DNA from: Parietichytrium sp. I65-24A
Taxonomy: Eukaryota; Sar; Bigyra; Thraustochytrida; Thraustochytriidae
DNA length: 64,000 bases
NCBI GenBank assembly: GCA_012862575.1
Contig: BLSF01000022.1
Coordinates: 186,001-250,000 of the forward strand
Direction: 5' to 3'
The notes under the pieces were generated by a model. The model searched no databases. It worked only from the letters and a program-made list of their open reading frames with translations, and was not told the origin of the DNA. Of the stretch, positions 28,943-39,998 are shown in pieces. How positions within the stretch are numbered: the first letter of the stretch is position 1; each line of letters begins with the position of its first letter. The position numbers and the translations under genes were made by a program.

Positions 28943-31900
28943 CTATTTGCTGGTCAATATTTGGACGATCTCAGCGATTTTCTCACTCATCATTTTTAGC
29001 GGGTTCGGGAACTTAATCTTGGCAAGTGCGACGACTAAACTGAGGAATTCTGTAAAACAGAGGGCAGCGGAGCTTTTCCCCTTCTGGCTACTCGCTGCAG
29101 CCGAGGTGAATTCCAACCCTTTGTTAACGCGACTAAAAAGTTCCAGCAGCTCTCCGCGCGACAAAGGACCTTTGTTCGCAACAATCGCTTTGCGGTGGTC
29201 CAAGAGATTCCTCCAATTCGCGGAGGAAATTTGGCCGGCGGGGGAGGTTTTGGTTTGGAATTTGTCAAACAGGTATCGCAAGGACTGGATCTGCTTGCTC
29301 TTGAACAGATAAACGTCTTTGTCACAGACAACGTCACACGAGGAGACCTTTTGCAAAACGTGGGCGTCAAGGGTTTTGACCAGCTCCTCATCAACTTTTC
29401 CTTCCTGATGTCTTTCTGCGACGAAGAGAAAGGCTTCAAGAATGTGCTCAAGTTTAAGTCGATCCCCGCTTAGCGGCAAAAGACCAGCTAATTTCGGCTT
29501 CAGTTTTTTGTTGCTGAATTTCTCTGCGTCCAAGAGTTGTGTCTCTTTCAAAATGTCCAACACAGAGCCTGATATACTGTACCTCTTCATCAGCAGCGTC
29601 AAGAGATCCGCATGACGACAGAATAATTCACCCATCGGTTTTTCCAAATATTCGACTGGATTGTAGTCTTCATCATGGTCTTGATTCGCTGGGCGATAGC
29701 GTTTCGCAATCACCACAACAGTCGCTTCTAATATCTCGTATCGGCTAATCAAGTTTGGAGCTTTAGACTGGTGCTTGTGGCCCTTGAGCCCCTCCAACTC
29801 AATCAACGTCATGGAATGCCTGGAAACCACTTTTTCAGCCTGCTCGCTCGAGGGCTGGGAGCCATTTTCACTCAAGCGCTTCCACAAAAGGCTTTCCATT
29901 TCAGAAGTGAATTTGAGCCTGTACTTGTCCTTTTGTAAGCTATCTGTAACAGCGAACTGAGAAAAAATCAGCGTTTGCCAACGGGTGCGAAAATTCCGAG
30001 TTTGCTCAATAAACTCTTCCCCCTTTCCGCCTCCCATCAAATTTTTCTGTGCGTCGCTGAAATTCAAATATGGGTGGCTTGACATTTTGGAGAATTCTTG
30101 TTTCAATTCCGCCAAAGATTTAAATGATTCTGCATGCTCCGACAGCAATGGTTTCAAAAGCGGGTTTGCGATGGCCAAGCTATGGAGGAATGCCAAAAGA
30201 AACACCGAATCGTGCTCGCCCTCGGGCTCGATAGCCTCTAAGAGCTCTTCCACAGCGACCATTGGCAGACTCTCATCGAGAAACATAAAGTCATCGCGGA
30301 GATCCTCCAGAGCCGCTTGGAGGTTTTGGTCCAGGCCATTATTATTCACGCCAGTGCTTGCGGTCGAACGACCGAGATCATCGATAAAGCTTGGTTCCGA
30401 GGACAAGAAAGAAGCTCTTTTTTGCAGCCCCTGGCGGAGGCTGGGGCCGCGCTCAAGAGTTGCTTCGATTGACAGCGTGCTATTTTCTGATTTCAACTCT
30501 GTGTAAGACGGTTCTCTAAGAAAGGTAGGAGTGGACCCGCTGTTTCCGGCGCCAGCGCCAGGTACCGCAGCGGTGGTTCTTCTTTGGTTCGCTTGCACGA
30601 GCTTGACCTTGTCCATCACCTGGAGCGATTTGCACAAAGTGACAACAGCCTTTAGGTGATCTTGGTTGCATCCCTCCGTGAAAGTTTCGTCAAGCAAAAT
30701 ATCCTCGTCAGTTATATTCGCAGCCTCGGCACGAATATCTGCCGGAATACACTGCACCAGATCGTGAATCAGCCCAAGCTCTACTATCTTCTCCACACTC
30801 TTAGAGCCCGTCAAAAGCATCCGTTTCTCCGGCTCCGCGTCGTACAAGCTGCCAAGAACAGCTTTGAGCCAAACGAGCAAAAGGGCTTCTTCGGCACTTG
30901 ATCGCTCAACAACGGCGCGCATATCTGGCACGGTAGTGAAGTGCTTCAACAGAGCTGTACATCCCTTTGAGACGTTGTAACCTAGAACATCCGCGAATTT
31001 CTGAAGCTTTTGTACAAGCGCATGTAGTTCCTGCATTTCTCCCAAGACAGAAAGAGAAGACTCTTGATTTTCCTCAAGCGCTTTGGTCTCGTTCTCCACG
31101 GTCTGGGTTTTCGCTTGATACTCGGCTTTTAGTTGATTCAGCTTGCTCACCTTGAGCTCATACCTACGTTGCTCTGCATCGAGGGACTGCTGGTGGTTTG
31201 CAAGCTCAAGATTGCCTTGATCGAGGTCATTTTGAAGTCTGCTTTTGACTCTTTCTGCCAAAAAGGTTTGCCACTGTTGAAAGTAAAACTTGAGCAAATT
31301 TTCTCCTTGCCACCATTTCGCAAACATACCCTGCATTCTTTTGGTCTGCTCTTTGCGTCCACCCACTTGAGCGTGCCATGCGTTGAAGGTCCGCCTCAAA
31401 ACTCCTTGCTGCAATTTGGACACAGTCATCTCGAATTGCTCTTGGTGTTTCTTCTGCTCCGCTCGCATATTTCGGTGTCGCTCCACAAATTCTTGTCGTT
31501 GACGTTTCAACTTTTCAATTTCCGTCAGCGCTTGATTGTGCAACTGGAAATATGGAAGCTGGGTTGCATCGTCGTACACGAGGTGGTAATAGAGGGAATG
31601 CAGCTCACGCATCACGTCTTTGAGCTCACAGAATGCTGGATTTAATTGCGCCAGCATGTTGCAGCTTAGCGCGGCCATAAACTTGTTTGGAGTCGGCAGC
31701 GCTTCTGTCATGCGCAAAGCCTCAGTCAGTTTGACTTGCGCTTCCACAACTGGTGAGACGAACTTAATATCGCTGCCAGCTTCCACCTCGTCGAACCAGT
31801 CCCGCAATAGCGCGTGAAGCGCCTCTTTGCTTTTCCCATCCGTCTCCACACCGTTCTTGAAGAAAGCCAGCCGGTCTTCGGTGCTCAACTGAACCAATTT

Positions 31901-31996
31901 GAGTGCATTTTTAGGCTGTGCCTTGGGGCTGCGCACCACTTTCGACCCCGGCTGCCGTCCTCGCCTTCGATCTCTTGCTCGCTCCAGGTTGCTCAT
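28943..31996 (-). CDS. Large coiled-coil protein, probably cilium/basal-body associated
   Basis: 1017 residues from the ATG at 31996; upstream in-frame codons lack ATG and meet a stop. The basic N-terminus leads to a helical domain (about 50-160). Long coiled coil follows (about 160-370), with Trp-containing helices F-N-A-W-H-A-Q-V, M-F-A-K-W-W-Q-G and Y-F-Q-Q-W-Q-T-F that recall SFI1/IQ-like centrosomal repeats. After a Ser-rich linker is a second helical region. The C-terminus ends in a segment (L-C-F-T-E-F-L-S-L-V-V-A-L-A, then F-P-N-P-L-K-M-M-S-E-K-I) resembling the F-x-E-F-L-x-x-L-V-x-x-A pattern common in flagellar and EF-hand-like protist proteins. I cannot name an orthologue. It is divergent from IFT52 with 1.2 kb between the starts, which supports a ciliary context. 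Confidence 0.75.
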   Translation of the reverse strand: MSNLERARDRRRGRQPGSKVVRSPKAQPKNALKLVQLSTEDRLAFFKNGVETDGKSKEALHALLRDWFDEVEAGSDIKFVSPVVEAQVKLTEALRMTEALPTPNKFMAALSCNMLAQLNPAFCELKDVMRELHSLYYHLVYDDATQLPYFQLHNQALTEIEKLKRQRQEFVERHRNMRAEQKKHQEQFEMTVSKLQQGVLRRTFNAWHAQVGGRKEQTKRMQGMFAKWWQGENLLKFYFQQWQTFLAERVKSRLQNDLDQGNLELANHQQSLDAEQRRYELKVSKLNQLKAEYQAKTQTVENETKALEENQESSLSVLGEMQELHALVQKLQKFADVLGYNVSKGCTALLKHFTTVPDMRAVVERSSAEEALLLVWLKAVLGSLYDAEPEKRMLLTGSKSVEKIVELGLIHDLVQCIPADIRAEAANITDEDILLDETFTEGCNQDHLKAVVTLCKSLQVMDKVKLVQANQRRTTAAVPGAGAGNSGSTPTFLREPSYTELKSENSTLSIEATLERGPSLRQGLQKRASFLSSEPSFIDDLGRSTASTGVNNNGLDQNLQAALEDLRDDFMFLDESLPMVAVEELLEAIEPEGEHDSVFLLAFLHSLAIANPLLKPLLSEHAESFKSLAELKQEFSKMSSHPYLNFSDAQKNLMGGGKGEEFIEQTRNFRTRWQTLIFSQFAVTDSLQKDKYRLKFTSEMESLLWKRLSENGSQPSSEQAEKVVSRHSMTLIELEGLKGHKHQSKAPNLISRYEILEATVVVIAKRYRPANQDHDEDYNPVEYLEKPMGELFCRHADLLTLLMKRYSISGSVLDILKETQLLDAEKFSNKKLKPKLAGLLPLSGDRLKLEHILEAFLFVAERHQEGKVDEELVKTLDAHVLQKVSSCDVVCDKDVYLFKSKQIQSLRYLFDKFQTKTSPAGQISSANWRNLLDHRKAIVANKGPLSRGELLELFSRVNKGLEFTSAAASSQKGKSSAALCFTEFLSLVVALAKIKFPNPLKMMSEKIAEIVQILTSK

Positions 31997-33205
31997 CCCT
32001 TGGGCCCGCGTTGAAGCATTGCCCGTCGGCTGCACCGGAGTCTACTGCTGCACCAGAGTGTGATGGTCCCTACACGAGCGTGAATCAAATATTTTGCTAT
32101 TGTCTGTGAGATTTTTCAAGTTCCCGAGCCTCTTCGTTCGAAGAAGCAATGAAGACAGCTAGTAGAACGCGAAGCAAAAGCGCAAAAGGCACTGTCACCT
32201 TGAATCAATCTTCACGTACACGTGGCGGGCTTTCTCCCGGATCCAAGGTCACAAGTCAAGAATAGAATGGAGAACTTCAAACTTTGCCTTCTCCTCTATC
32301 ACTCAATCGTTGATCGAAGAGTCAAAGGAATCGAGGAAACCCCAAATCGAACGCAGCTGTGCCGCCCTTCCCTTGCAAAAGGAGCACAATAACATCAATA
32401 ACAATACTGACAACAACAACAACAACAACAACAACGGCGACAACGGCAGCCAAAGCATCGCTGACAAAAAGCAATGCAATGCGACTTGCAATGCAACAGA
32501 GCGCGGAACGAAACCAGGGCATAAAAAACGACTAGTTTCCTTCTCCGCAGACTCGCTCTCGGTCCGTTTCGGTCTCACCATCATCGGCCCCTTCCCCTGC
32601 CAGTCTCCACCCCAACTGTCTGGGGGCATTCGTATCTCAAAATATCACTCTCCCCCTCTGTAATACCGCCGAAATATTCTCTACCCGCCCCCGAAATACG
32701 CCTTCAAAAACGGTAACTTCTTCGCTTACTGGTAATCCTTCTATCATTCATCCATTCCTTTCCACCAAACCCAAAGCCAACGTCTAACTTTCAATTGAGG
32801 AAGAGTCTCTAGAGAAGAGACCAACTCTCAACTCTCAACTCTCAACTCACAACACTCACAACTCTCAACTCTCAACTATCGCTAATCAGCACACGTCGCG
32901 CGAGCTAGCAGTGGGTCAAGACACGGACGATACGGTGGAGCAAGCGGGTGGGTGGGCAAAGACTCCATGCGCGAGCCAGCGGGCTTGTCATAGAAGAAGT
33001 GAGTGGAAGAGATAGCTTGCACCTGTCCGTCGCTTTCGACCAAATCAGCGAGCAAAGTGAGCCAAGTGAGCCAAGTGAGCCGAGTGAGCCGAGGGAACGG
33101 CAGTCCGGCCAGTAGTCGTGCGGAAGGAGCCCGGCCCGAGAAGCATTCGCGGTAGCGACCAAGACACAGACCACAGACCACAGAGTACAGACAGTGTGGT
33201 GCAAG
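31997..33205. other. Divergent intergenic region between coiled-coil gene and IFT52
   Basis: Contains an AAC microsatellite (32410-32434), 7-base CTCAACT units (about 32822-32878) and 9-base AGTGAGCCA units (33056-33093), the last two in the IFT52 leader. No gene seen; frames across the AAC run are repeat artefacts. Confidence 0.6.
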
Positions 33206-34789
33206 ATGTCGGGCGAGAAGACGGAAGAGGAAGTGTCGGCAAGCGGCAAGGTGATTCTATTCGATGCCTCCAAGCGCGAGACGCACCATGCCGGAAGCGG
33301 CCTGAAGCGCCTTCACAGGCGACTGCGCAATAGCTACAAGATCGCGGTGAACAAGGACCCGCTGTCGAGGGATAAGTTGGCTGAGGCGAGCTTGGTGGTG
33401 TTTGGCGGGCCGAGGGAGAAGTTTTCCGCGGCGGAATTTGACATGCTCAAGGAGTATTTGGACAAGGGCGGCTCGGTACTTTTCATGCTTGGTGAAGGTG
33501 GCGAGGAAAAATACGGGACGAACATCAACTTTTTATTGGAGGAGTACGGAATATCGTTCAATAACGACAGTGTGGCGAGGACAGTGTACTATAAATATCT
33601 CCACCCGAAAGAAGTCTTTATTGGAAACGGCGTGCTCAATCGTGGTGTCGCGGAGGCTGCACAGCGCCTGTCGGGCAAGAAGTCAGACGGGCTCAAATCT
33701 AGCGACAAGCGCAAAAAGTCCTCTTCATCGATTTTGGCCAAACAACAGCAGCAGAAGAAAGCGCAAGGTAAAAACACAGACAAGAGCGGACTGGAGTTTG
33801 TCTACCCGTACGGAAGCTCGCTCAACGTCCAAAAGCCCGCTGTCGCCCTGCTCTCCTCTGGGCACATTGCCTACCCGCTGAACCGCCCAGTTGTTGCATG
33901 TGCGCAGAGCAAAGGTTCCCCCACCTGGGACCGAAAGGAGGGTGGAAGAATAGGAGTTGTCGGGTCCGTGGAAATGTTTTCCGATGAGTGGCTCAACAAG
34001 GAGGAGAACGAGAAGGTGTTTGATGTTTTGTTCAAGTGGCTGATCGGAGAGGGCGAGATTATTCTCGATCACGCGGACGCCGAAGACCCGGACATTAGTG
34101 ATTATCACCACATCCCACACACCGAGGCTCTAGCAGAGAGACTTCGGTCGTGCTTACAAGAAGGAGAGCAGCTCCCTCGAGATTTCACCCAGCTTTTCGA
34201 CGATGACATGTTCAAGTTGGACACGAACCTAATTCCTGAGACGATTGCTCTCTTCAAGCAGCTGCAAGTCAAGCACGAGCCGTTGTCCCTGATAGCTCCG
34301 CAGTTTGATGCTCCGCTGCCCTCTCTCCTACCTGCAGTATTTCCTCCGGCGATGCGTGAACCTCCGCCCCCAGCTCTGGACCAGTTTGATTTGGACGAGC
34401 ACTTTGCATCGGAGAGGTTGCGTCTTGCACAACTTACAAACAAATGCACAGACGAAGATTTGGAATACTACGTCCGAGAGAGTGGGGAGATTCTTGGTGT
34501 CCTGAAGGATCTTAAAGCAGACCCTGATGACTTTAAAGGCGAGTTTGGAGCCAAGAGGATCTTGGAGCACATTATGCGCGAGCTTGTTCGGTTTAAGAAT
34601 CTCAACCAGGATTTCTCTTCCGGCGTTTCAAACGAAAACAGTCAGTCCAACGCAAACTTGATGTCCGACAATCGCTTGGGGTCAGCGAAGCAGGCTGTGT
34701 TTATGAGAGGGGTACCCGAGGAAGAAAAGCAGAGCACTTTTGATGAGTCGAAAGCCGATTCTTACTTTGGGGACGAGGGTAAATTTTAA
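33206..34789 (+). CDS. IFT52: Intraflagellar transport protein 52
   Basis: 527 residues from the ATG at 33206 (four codons upstream begin with GTG only). The N-terminal GIFT domain is strongly conserved: V-I-L-F-D-A-S-K-R-E, G-P-R-E-K-F-S-A-A-E-F, FMLGEGGEEKYGTNINFLLE, E-Y-G-I-S-F-N-N-D and Y-L-H-P-K-E. After a Lys/Ser-rich insert comes F-V-Y-P-Y-G-S-S-L-N and I-G-V-V-G-S-V-E-M-F-S-D-E-W, then the helical C-terminus. IFT52 is a core scaffold of the IFT-B1 complex, needed to build cilia and flagella by anterograde transport. It is longer than the human protein (437) because of the insert near residues 155-195 and a Ser/Asn-rich tail. This is direct evidence that the organism makes a flagellum. 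Confidence 0.95.
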   Translation: MSGEKTEEEVSASGKVILFDASKRETHHAGSGLKRLHRRLRNSYKIAVNKDPLSRDKLAEASLVVFGGPREKFSAAEFDMLKEYLDKGGSVLFMLGEGGEEKYGTNINFLLEEYGISFNNDSVARTVYYKYLHPKEVFIGNGVLNRGVAEAAQRLSGKKSDGLKSSDKRKKSSSSILAKQQQQKKAQGKNTDKSGLEFVYPYGSSLNVQKPAVALLSSGHIAYPLNRPVVACAQSKGSPTWDRKEGGRIGVVGSVEMFSDEWLNKEENEKVFDVLFKWLIGEGEIILDHADAEDPDISDYHHIPHTEALAERLRSCLQEGEQLPRDFTQLFDDDMFKLDTNLIPETIALFKQLQVKHEPLSLIAPQFDAPLPSLLPAVFPPAMREPPPPALDQFDLDEHFASERLRLAQLTNKCTDEDLEYYVRESGEILGVLKDLKADPDDFKGEFGAKRILEHIMRELVRFKNLNQDFSSGVSNENSQSNANLMSDNRLGSAKQAVFMRGVPEEEKQSTFDESKADSYFGDEGKF

Positions 34790-37700
34790 TAATCTACTAA
34801 CTCTTGTTTCTATCCATGTAAAATTCATGCTCTTCAAGTTGGGTCGTTCGCGAACGCTTCTCGCAAGTCGAATGGATCGCTTTTTATTGCCTCGGAGCGA
34901 GCTTTAAAAAACAAGTAGTGTTTGATTGTGCGCACATGGAGCGGACTCTGAAAAACAAATACCCAGAACTAAGCTCGAGAAGTCAATATCGCAATTTCAT
35001 CCTTTCGAGGTTTTCTCATTTTCAAAGCCAAAGGTCAGAGCGAAGTAAAAAAAGCTCGCGATTCCTCATCGATGAAGAGGAGCCGCGAACAAACAGATTC
35101 ATTTTTTCGTAAAGATGAAATTTCTGTTCAACGAAATGGAAAACACGAGGTAAGAAAAATCGTTTGGGACTAGACTAGCGAAACCTGCACGCGCTACGGA
35201 CGTTACTCAGCGCGAATGAAACGCTCGAGCTTGGTCCCGTGTTTGTCTCAGATAGAAAACGTGTGGCGCTGCATCTTCTTGCCGAATTCCGGGAAATTAA
35301 CGCGATCAAGTTTTCTCTCTAAACTCGGGCAATTTCTTTTTGCTATTCAGCATTCCCGACGCCGAAGACACTTTTTCTGTTGCAGACGAGCATCGCACCT
35401 GCTTTTCCCTCTGCACCCCCTTAGCGTTTCAGAGACCTGCAGAAAGCCGACAAGCGAAGCGGCGTTGAGAAAAGACTCCAGCGCTGAGCATTTGCACTCT
35501 CCTCTCAAACTCGCATGCTCTTCAAGCTCAGGGTTCAGCTTTCCAGTGGGTTGCAAATGTCAGGCTACCACAAGTCGGCTCGGACTGGCTGCCAGGCTCA
35601 GTGGCTCGCTGTGCCTTTGAGAGCTAAGCGGGATCTTGAAGGCTAATGATCATGATCATCACATGTGACCGTGACAAGTGCCGCTCCAACGGTCATATTT
35701 ACGTCAGGAGTAGCGATAAGTGCAGCGAAGCGCCACGCGCTTTTGAGCTTGTGTACAGTGCCCCGTGGTACAACTTTCAAAGTTGGACCGGGGAGGATTG
35801 CGCCAAAATGGACTCGCCAAGGCGGGTGGTCGACAAAGTGTGCATGACCATGAATGAACGAACCCATGCATTCCACGACAAGGTTTTCACTTCCTAGCCA
35901 CAGCTGCAAACCAGACGAAGGAGGGTTGATGCAACTTGATCTCGATTGCACCTCCTGCCTCACTTTTCGTGCCACAACCTGCCACAAGAGAGCTGACTGA
36001 CTGCATGAACACTCTTGGACTCGGCCACCGAGACTACCGCGAAAACCGGGATGGGAAGAATACGAATGCGAAGTCTAGAAACCTACTCTTATCGTGTTAG
36101 AATTCAGTGAACACAGCCAGCAAGGGTCAACTCCAGCCCGTTCCTCCCTTTCTTCCCGTGACCGCCGCGACATTCGCATGCCCGCTGCTCCAAGAGCGGT
36201 GTCTTCGACATCTTTCCATGGGGCTCGAGAAAGCGATCACCGTGAACGCTTAAGCATCAGCCACGGAGAGAGAACTCACTGCCAAGTGGACTGGGCACGC
36301 CGTGATATCAGTCCAAGGCATGGTGGTTCGACTATGATACTGAGCCTTCCGAGCTTTGTCTTCACATTATTTTCCAGATCCTTCCAACTAATTACTCCAA
36401 TCCTTTTCGCTTTCATTTGACTGAAACCATTTTCTACATTTGTATTATTGGCATCGAGATATCTATAATTGACTCTGCTCCTCTCCACTATGTATTACTA
36501 CTCTCCGCGACGAAAGACCTACTGGCTAGCTCTAGTAGAATTGCTTAGCCTTATTTTGAGGCTATGGTCTGAGGTAGAGAAAGGGATATGTCTGTGGTAG
36601 GGGGAGCACTTGAGAATGGAATTGTTGCTTTCTTTCTTCATTTTGGAATGGGTCTTTCCTTTTAATTCATTTCTAACTTCGTCAGAATAGACAGAACGCG
36701 CAGGCTGTTGTGTCAGAGGCACGTGGTCAGAGGGAGAGAATAGATTGGAAGACAACCGATATAGTATGATATAGAAGAACACCAGGCAACGTTGCGAAAA
36801 ACGATGATCGAGCGAAACACGCTCATTTTATAGTTAAGACTATCCGCATGATAAACGACGGAACAGTCTCTCACAGCCGGTCAATCGTTCATTTTCAGTA
36901 CTACGCGGACCTCACTAGTAAAGAATCATGATTTCACTAGCATCGAGAGAACTAAAGATTCCAACGCTTTCCCTCACGATCGGTTCTAACTCTAGCTAGA
37001 TCCTATCGGGGATAGGAAGTTGAGCCTAGCTGCACGGTAAGTCAGGCACAAGTCGCGCGCCATTGGCATAGTCCTTTCCACTGGTATAATGGGACTACTT
37101 CCTCCTGTATGCACACTGTCAAGTTTCAACCTTTTCCCACCCAGCCCAGCTCAGTGGGGTGCACCGCTCCACTAGCTGTTACGGTAGACGCACTCCTTTT
37201 GTTATAGAAAAGACTATATCCACTCGTATCGACGGGTATTCCGCGACGTTGTCTTATTTTGTTCTCTTATTATCTTGGATTAGGAATAGAGTTTGGTCTA
37301 TCTACTAAATAGCGGCATCGTAGAGCGAAGATAATAGGCTCATGGGTTATTCCTCTCTCCTAGTGGGTTGCGTAGAAGGCGCGGTGAGTTTCGCCTGGGC
37401 TACAAGTGTTCTTTCTCCCTCTCAGCGACTTGAAGTTGGTTGACGAGGAATGTGCGATGGATTCTTCGCTTCAAACAAGGTTCCATTTCTTCCCCTTCTT
37501 CCTCACAGGTCAGTTTTAATACTCCTTTCAAAAGATTCAATTAAAGCTTCCATCAAAAATGAATTTGAAAAGCTAGTCTAAAAAAGAGAAGAAGAAGAAG
37601 AAGAAACAGTTAACTTGACCATGCGTCCAAGCCGAAATATTTGCCGCCAAGTCGTGTTGGCGCTTGTAAACAGCGAGCCATGAGAGAGGGGGGAAGGGGA

Positions 37701-38838
37701 AGGAGGAGGGGAAGGAGTGGACTTCCCTCAGGCCAGGAGGGCTAGCGCAGGGCAGTAAGCGCAAGTAGCAACTGGCGAGAAGATCAAGCCCTCCCTTCCT
37801 TCCTTCTTCCTTTCTTACGTCTCAGTCTCTCAGAATCTGTTTGCTGAAGACAATTCTTTTTGCACTGAAACTAATTGATTGATGTGAGTTTTCAAAACTT
37901 TTTCAATTATTTGGTTTCCAGCGCATGAAGACTTACTCTCTTTTCTCTCTTTTCTCTCTATCGCGGAACACTCAGGCGAACATTCATGAGAGTTAAGACA
38001 GAGAGACAGGAGAGAGACTGTTTTCTTTTCTCTTTTCTCTTCCTCTCAGAGAAACAAACAGCAAGTTTTAGAGTGAAAAGTCACATCCGCTCAATGGACG
38101 TTCCCAACTTGTCCATTCGATAACTTCACAATTCAACCAAACCTGTATGTGACTCATACCTACCCCGATCAATTTGATCCATTCCATTGCATTCATGCAA
38201 TCCTTTTTCATTCATATAAAAAAACAAAAGTTGATTTCAAGCTCAAAATTGGAATTTGGCAAACAGCTGTGAGTCCACTAAGTCCAATCAGTCCAGTGAG
38301 CTTATACATTTCTTACCTTGCCATCTCTCGCAGTTGAGGGAGGAGGGCATGTTTCACTCATCGCTACGACTCGCACGGCGGCCTACCCAACCGAGTAGCT
38401 GGGTGAGTAGTCGCTTGCAGCACACCTTTTTCACCTCTCCACTTTGTTGTTTGTTTGACACTCTAGGCACACTTGGCACAACTTGAAGACACACTTGGCA
38501 TAACCGTAAGAGAGCAGTCCAGCAGGCACTATAAACATCTGTGAACTGTGAACGCGGAGTAGGTTGCAAACTCGAAACAGCATCCATCTTGCCCATATTT
38601 TGCAGTGCACCGTTGGCGTTGTTGTGCTCGTTGTAATCGTTGTGGCTGTTGTTGTTGCAAGGCATCGAGACGCGTGAAGCAAGGAGCAAGGAGCAGAGGT
38701 GGCAAGTCTTTGGCGGTTGGCGGTTGGGCTGGGTCTCCAGCAAGCAGGACAGAGCTGGGAGGCGGTGGCGGCGGTTAGATTCGGGGAAGGAAAAAAGTGC
38801 GCAAGCTCATTCGGCTTTGGCGGGAAAGGACATCGACC
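34790..38838. other. 4-kb stretch without a supported gene
   Basis: AT-richer than the coding regions, with a CTA/TAG-rich patch (about 36430-37560) and pyrimidine runs CTCTCTTTTCTC (about 37935-38050). The largest frames (about 35216-35620 and 35643-35987) show no family features or codon pattern. GT-rich CACTTGGCA repeats lie near 38458-38505 in the FCP1-like gene's upstream region. Confidence 0.5.
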
Positions 38839-39696
38839 ATGTCGAAGCCGCTTACAAACTCAGGAGGCGGCACCTCCTTGCCGCCTGTGCACCGCAAGTC
38901 AAACGCAACTGGGTCGTCGAACCTGGCAACGCAGAAAAAGAAGTTCAACAGCACGACGCTAGTGAGCTCGCCCAACACCGCTATTACAAACACTGCCGCC
39001 ATGGGCTCCGCCCCTGGCGCGAGCCCGCTCTCTAGCGGGCGGCCGCTGTCCGGCCGCGGTAGAAAGCATATTATAGGCCCGCAAAGCCCGCAGGATATTG
39101 GCAAGCTAACGGTGGTGCTTGACGTGGACGAGACTCTTATTCATAGCCGCCTGACCGGGCAACAGGAGATGTTTAGGCAAGCCGAGGATAGAAAGCAAGC
39201 GGCGAACGCTCTTGATGAGTTCTGTATTACCCTGAACGACGGGGAGCTGGTTCGAGTGAACAAGCGACCTGGCCTGGACGAGTTCCTACTGGAGGCGTCC
39301 AAGCAATACGAACTGATGGCATACACAGCAGGACTTGAAGAGTATGCGAAACCTCTTCTGGACTGGCTTGACCCTCACGGAACAATTTTCCGCCACCGCT
39401 TTTATAGAGATTCGTGCGTCTTTGCAAAGGGCTACTATCTCAAAGACCTTTCCAAATTAAATCGTTCTCTGAATCGCGCGGTTTTGGTGGACAACAACGC
39501 GTTCTGCTTCCTTCCTCAGCTGGCAAACGGTATTCCAATATCCTCTTTTTACGACGACCCGACGGACACTGCGTTGTCAGTTTTGTTAACATTTCTCGAT
39601 CGCATCAAGGATGAGCAAGACGTGCGTCCCTTCTTGCGAAAGAGCTTTAACCTAGAAACATTGCTCAAAGAACACAGAGCACAGATCATTGGTTAA
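38839..39696 (+). CDS. FCP1/SCP-type (NIF-like) HAD phosphatase
   Basis: 285 residues from the ATG at 38839. A Ser/Thr/Asn/Gly-rich N-terminus (~80) precedes the catalytic domain. The active-site D-V-D-E-T-L is at 95-100 (Asp95 the phospho-acceptor and Asp97 the acid/base in the family). Then come R-P-G-L-D-E-F, Y-T-A-G-L-E-E-Y-A (the second HAD motif), and A-V-L-V-D-N-N with a later F-Y-D-D-P-T-D. This layout is that of the CTDSP/SCP/TIM50 group. Members dephosphorylate the RNA polymerase II C-terminal domain, or (TIM50) act in mitochondrial import. There is no BRCT domain (unlike FCP1) and no obvious TM segment, so SCP-like is preferred. It is tail-to-tail with the ankyrin gene, 302 bases apart. 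Confidence 0.88.
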   Translation: MSKPLTNSGGGTSLPPVHRKSNATGSSNLATQKKKFNSTTLVSSPNTAITNTAAMGSAPGASPLSSGRPLSGRGRKHIIGPQSPQDIGKLTVVLDVDETLIHSRLTGQQEMFRQAEDRKQAANALDEFCITLNDGELVRVNKRPGLDEFLLEASKQYELMAYTAGLEEYAKPLLDWLDPHGTIFRHRFYRDSCVFAKGYYLKDLSKLNRSLNRAVLVDNNAFCFLPQLANGIPISSFYDDPTDTALSVLLTFLDRIKDEQDVRPFLRKSFNLETLLKEHRAQIIG

Positions 39697-39998
39697 TGCT
39701 CAACCGACGGGCATTGTGTGTGTGCATAGGAAGTACTTGCGGGGATACGTCGCTGGGGCAAAGTTTTTTGATGTTTGGGTTGTATAGGATAATAACACTG
39801 CCATGAACTGCATCTGTACAAAATTGTTATTCTAAAGTTTGACGCTCTTCTCTACATTCGCGCTTCTCGGAACAGTTCCGAGCTTATTGTTTTTCAAGTA
39901 TGCTACAATAAATATTTTTGTGGTCCTTTCTTCAAGTAGAATAGTTCTACGGCCTTTCTTTGTTCAACTTCTTCTCCAGCAGCCGCAACAGTCCATCG
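39697..39998. other. Convergent 3' flanks
   Basis: 302 bases with an ACAATAAATATT at about 39904, a candidate poly(A) signal on the plus strand. Nothing else seen. Confidence 0.4.

Noticed and set aside
32310-32663. Asn-rich 117-codon frame
   Set aside because: Generated by the AAC microsatellite.
36300-36345. GGTTCGACT resembling a tRNA T-loop
   Set aside because: No acceptor stem, D-arm or anticodon arm can be paired around it.
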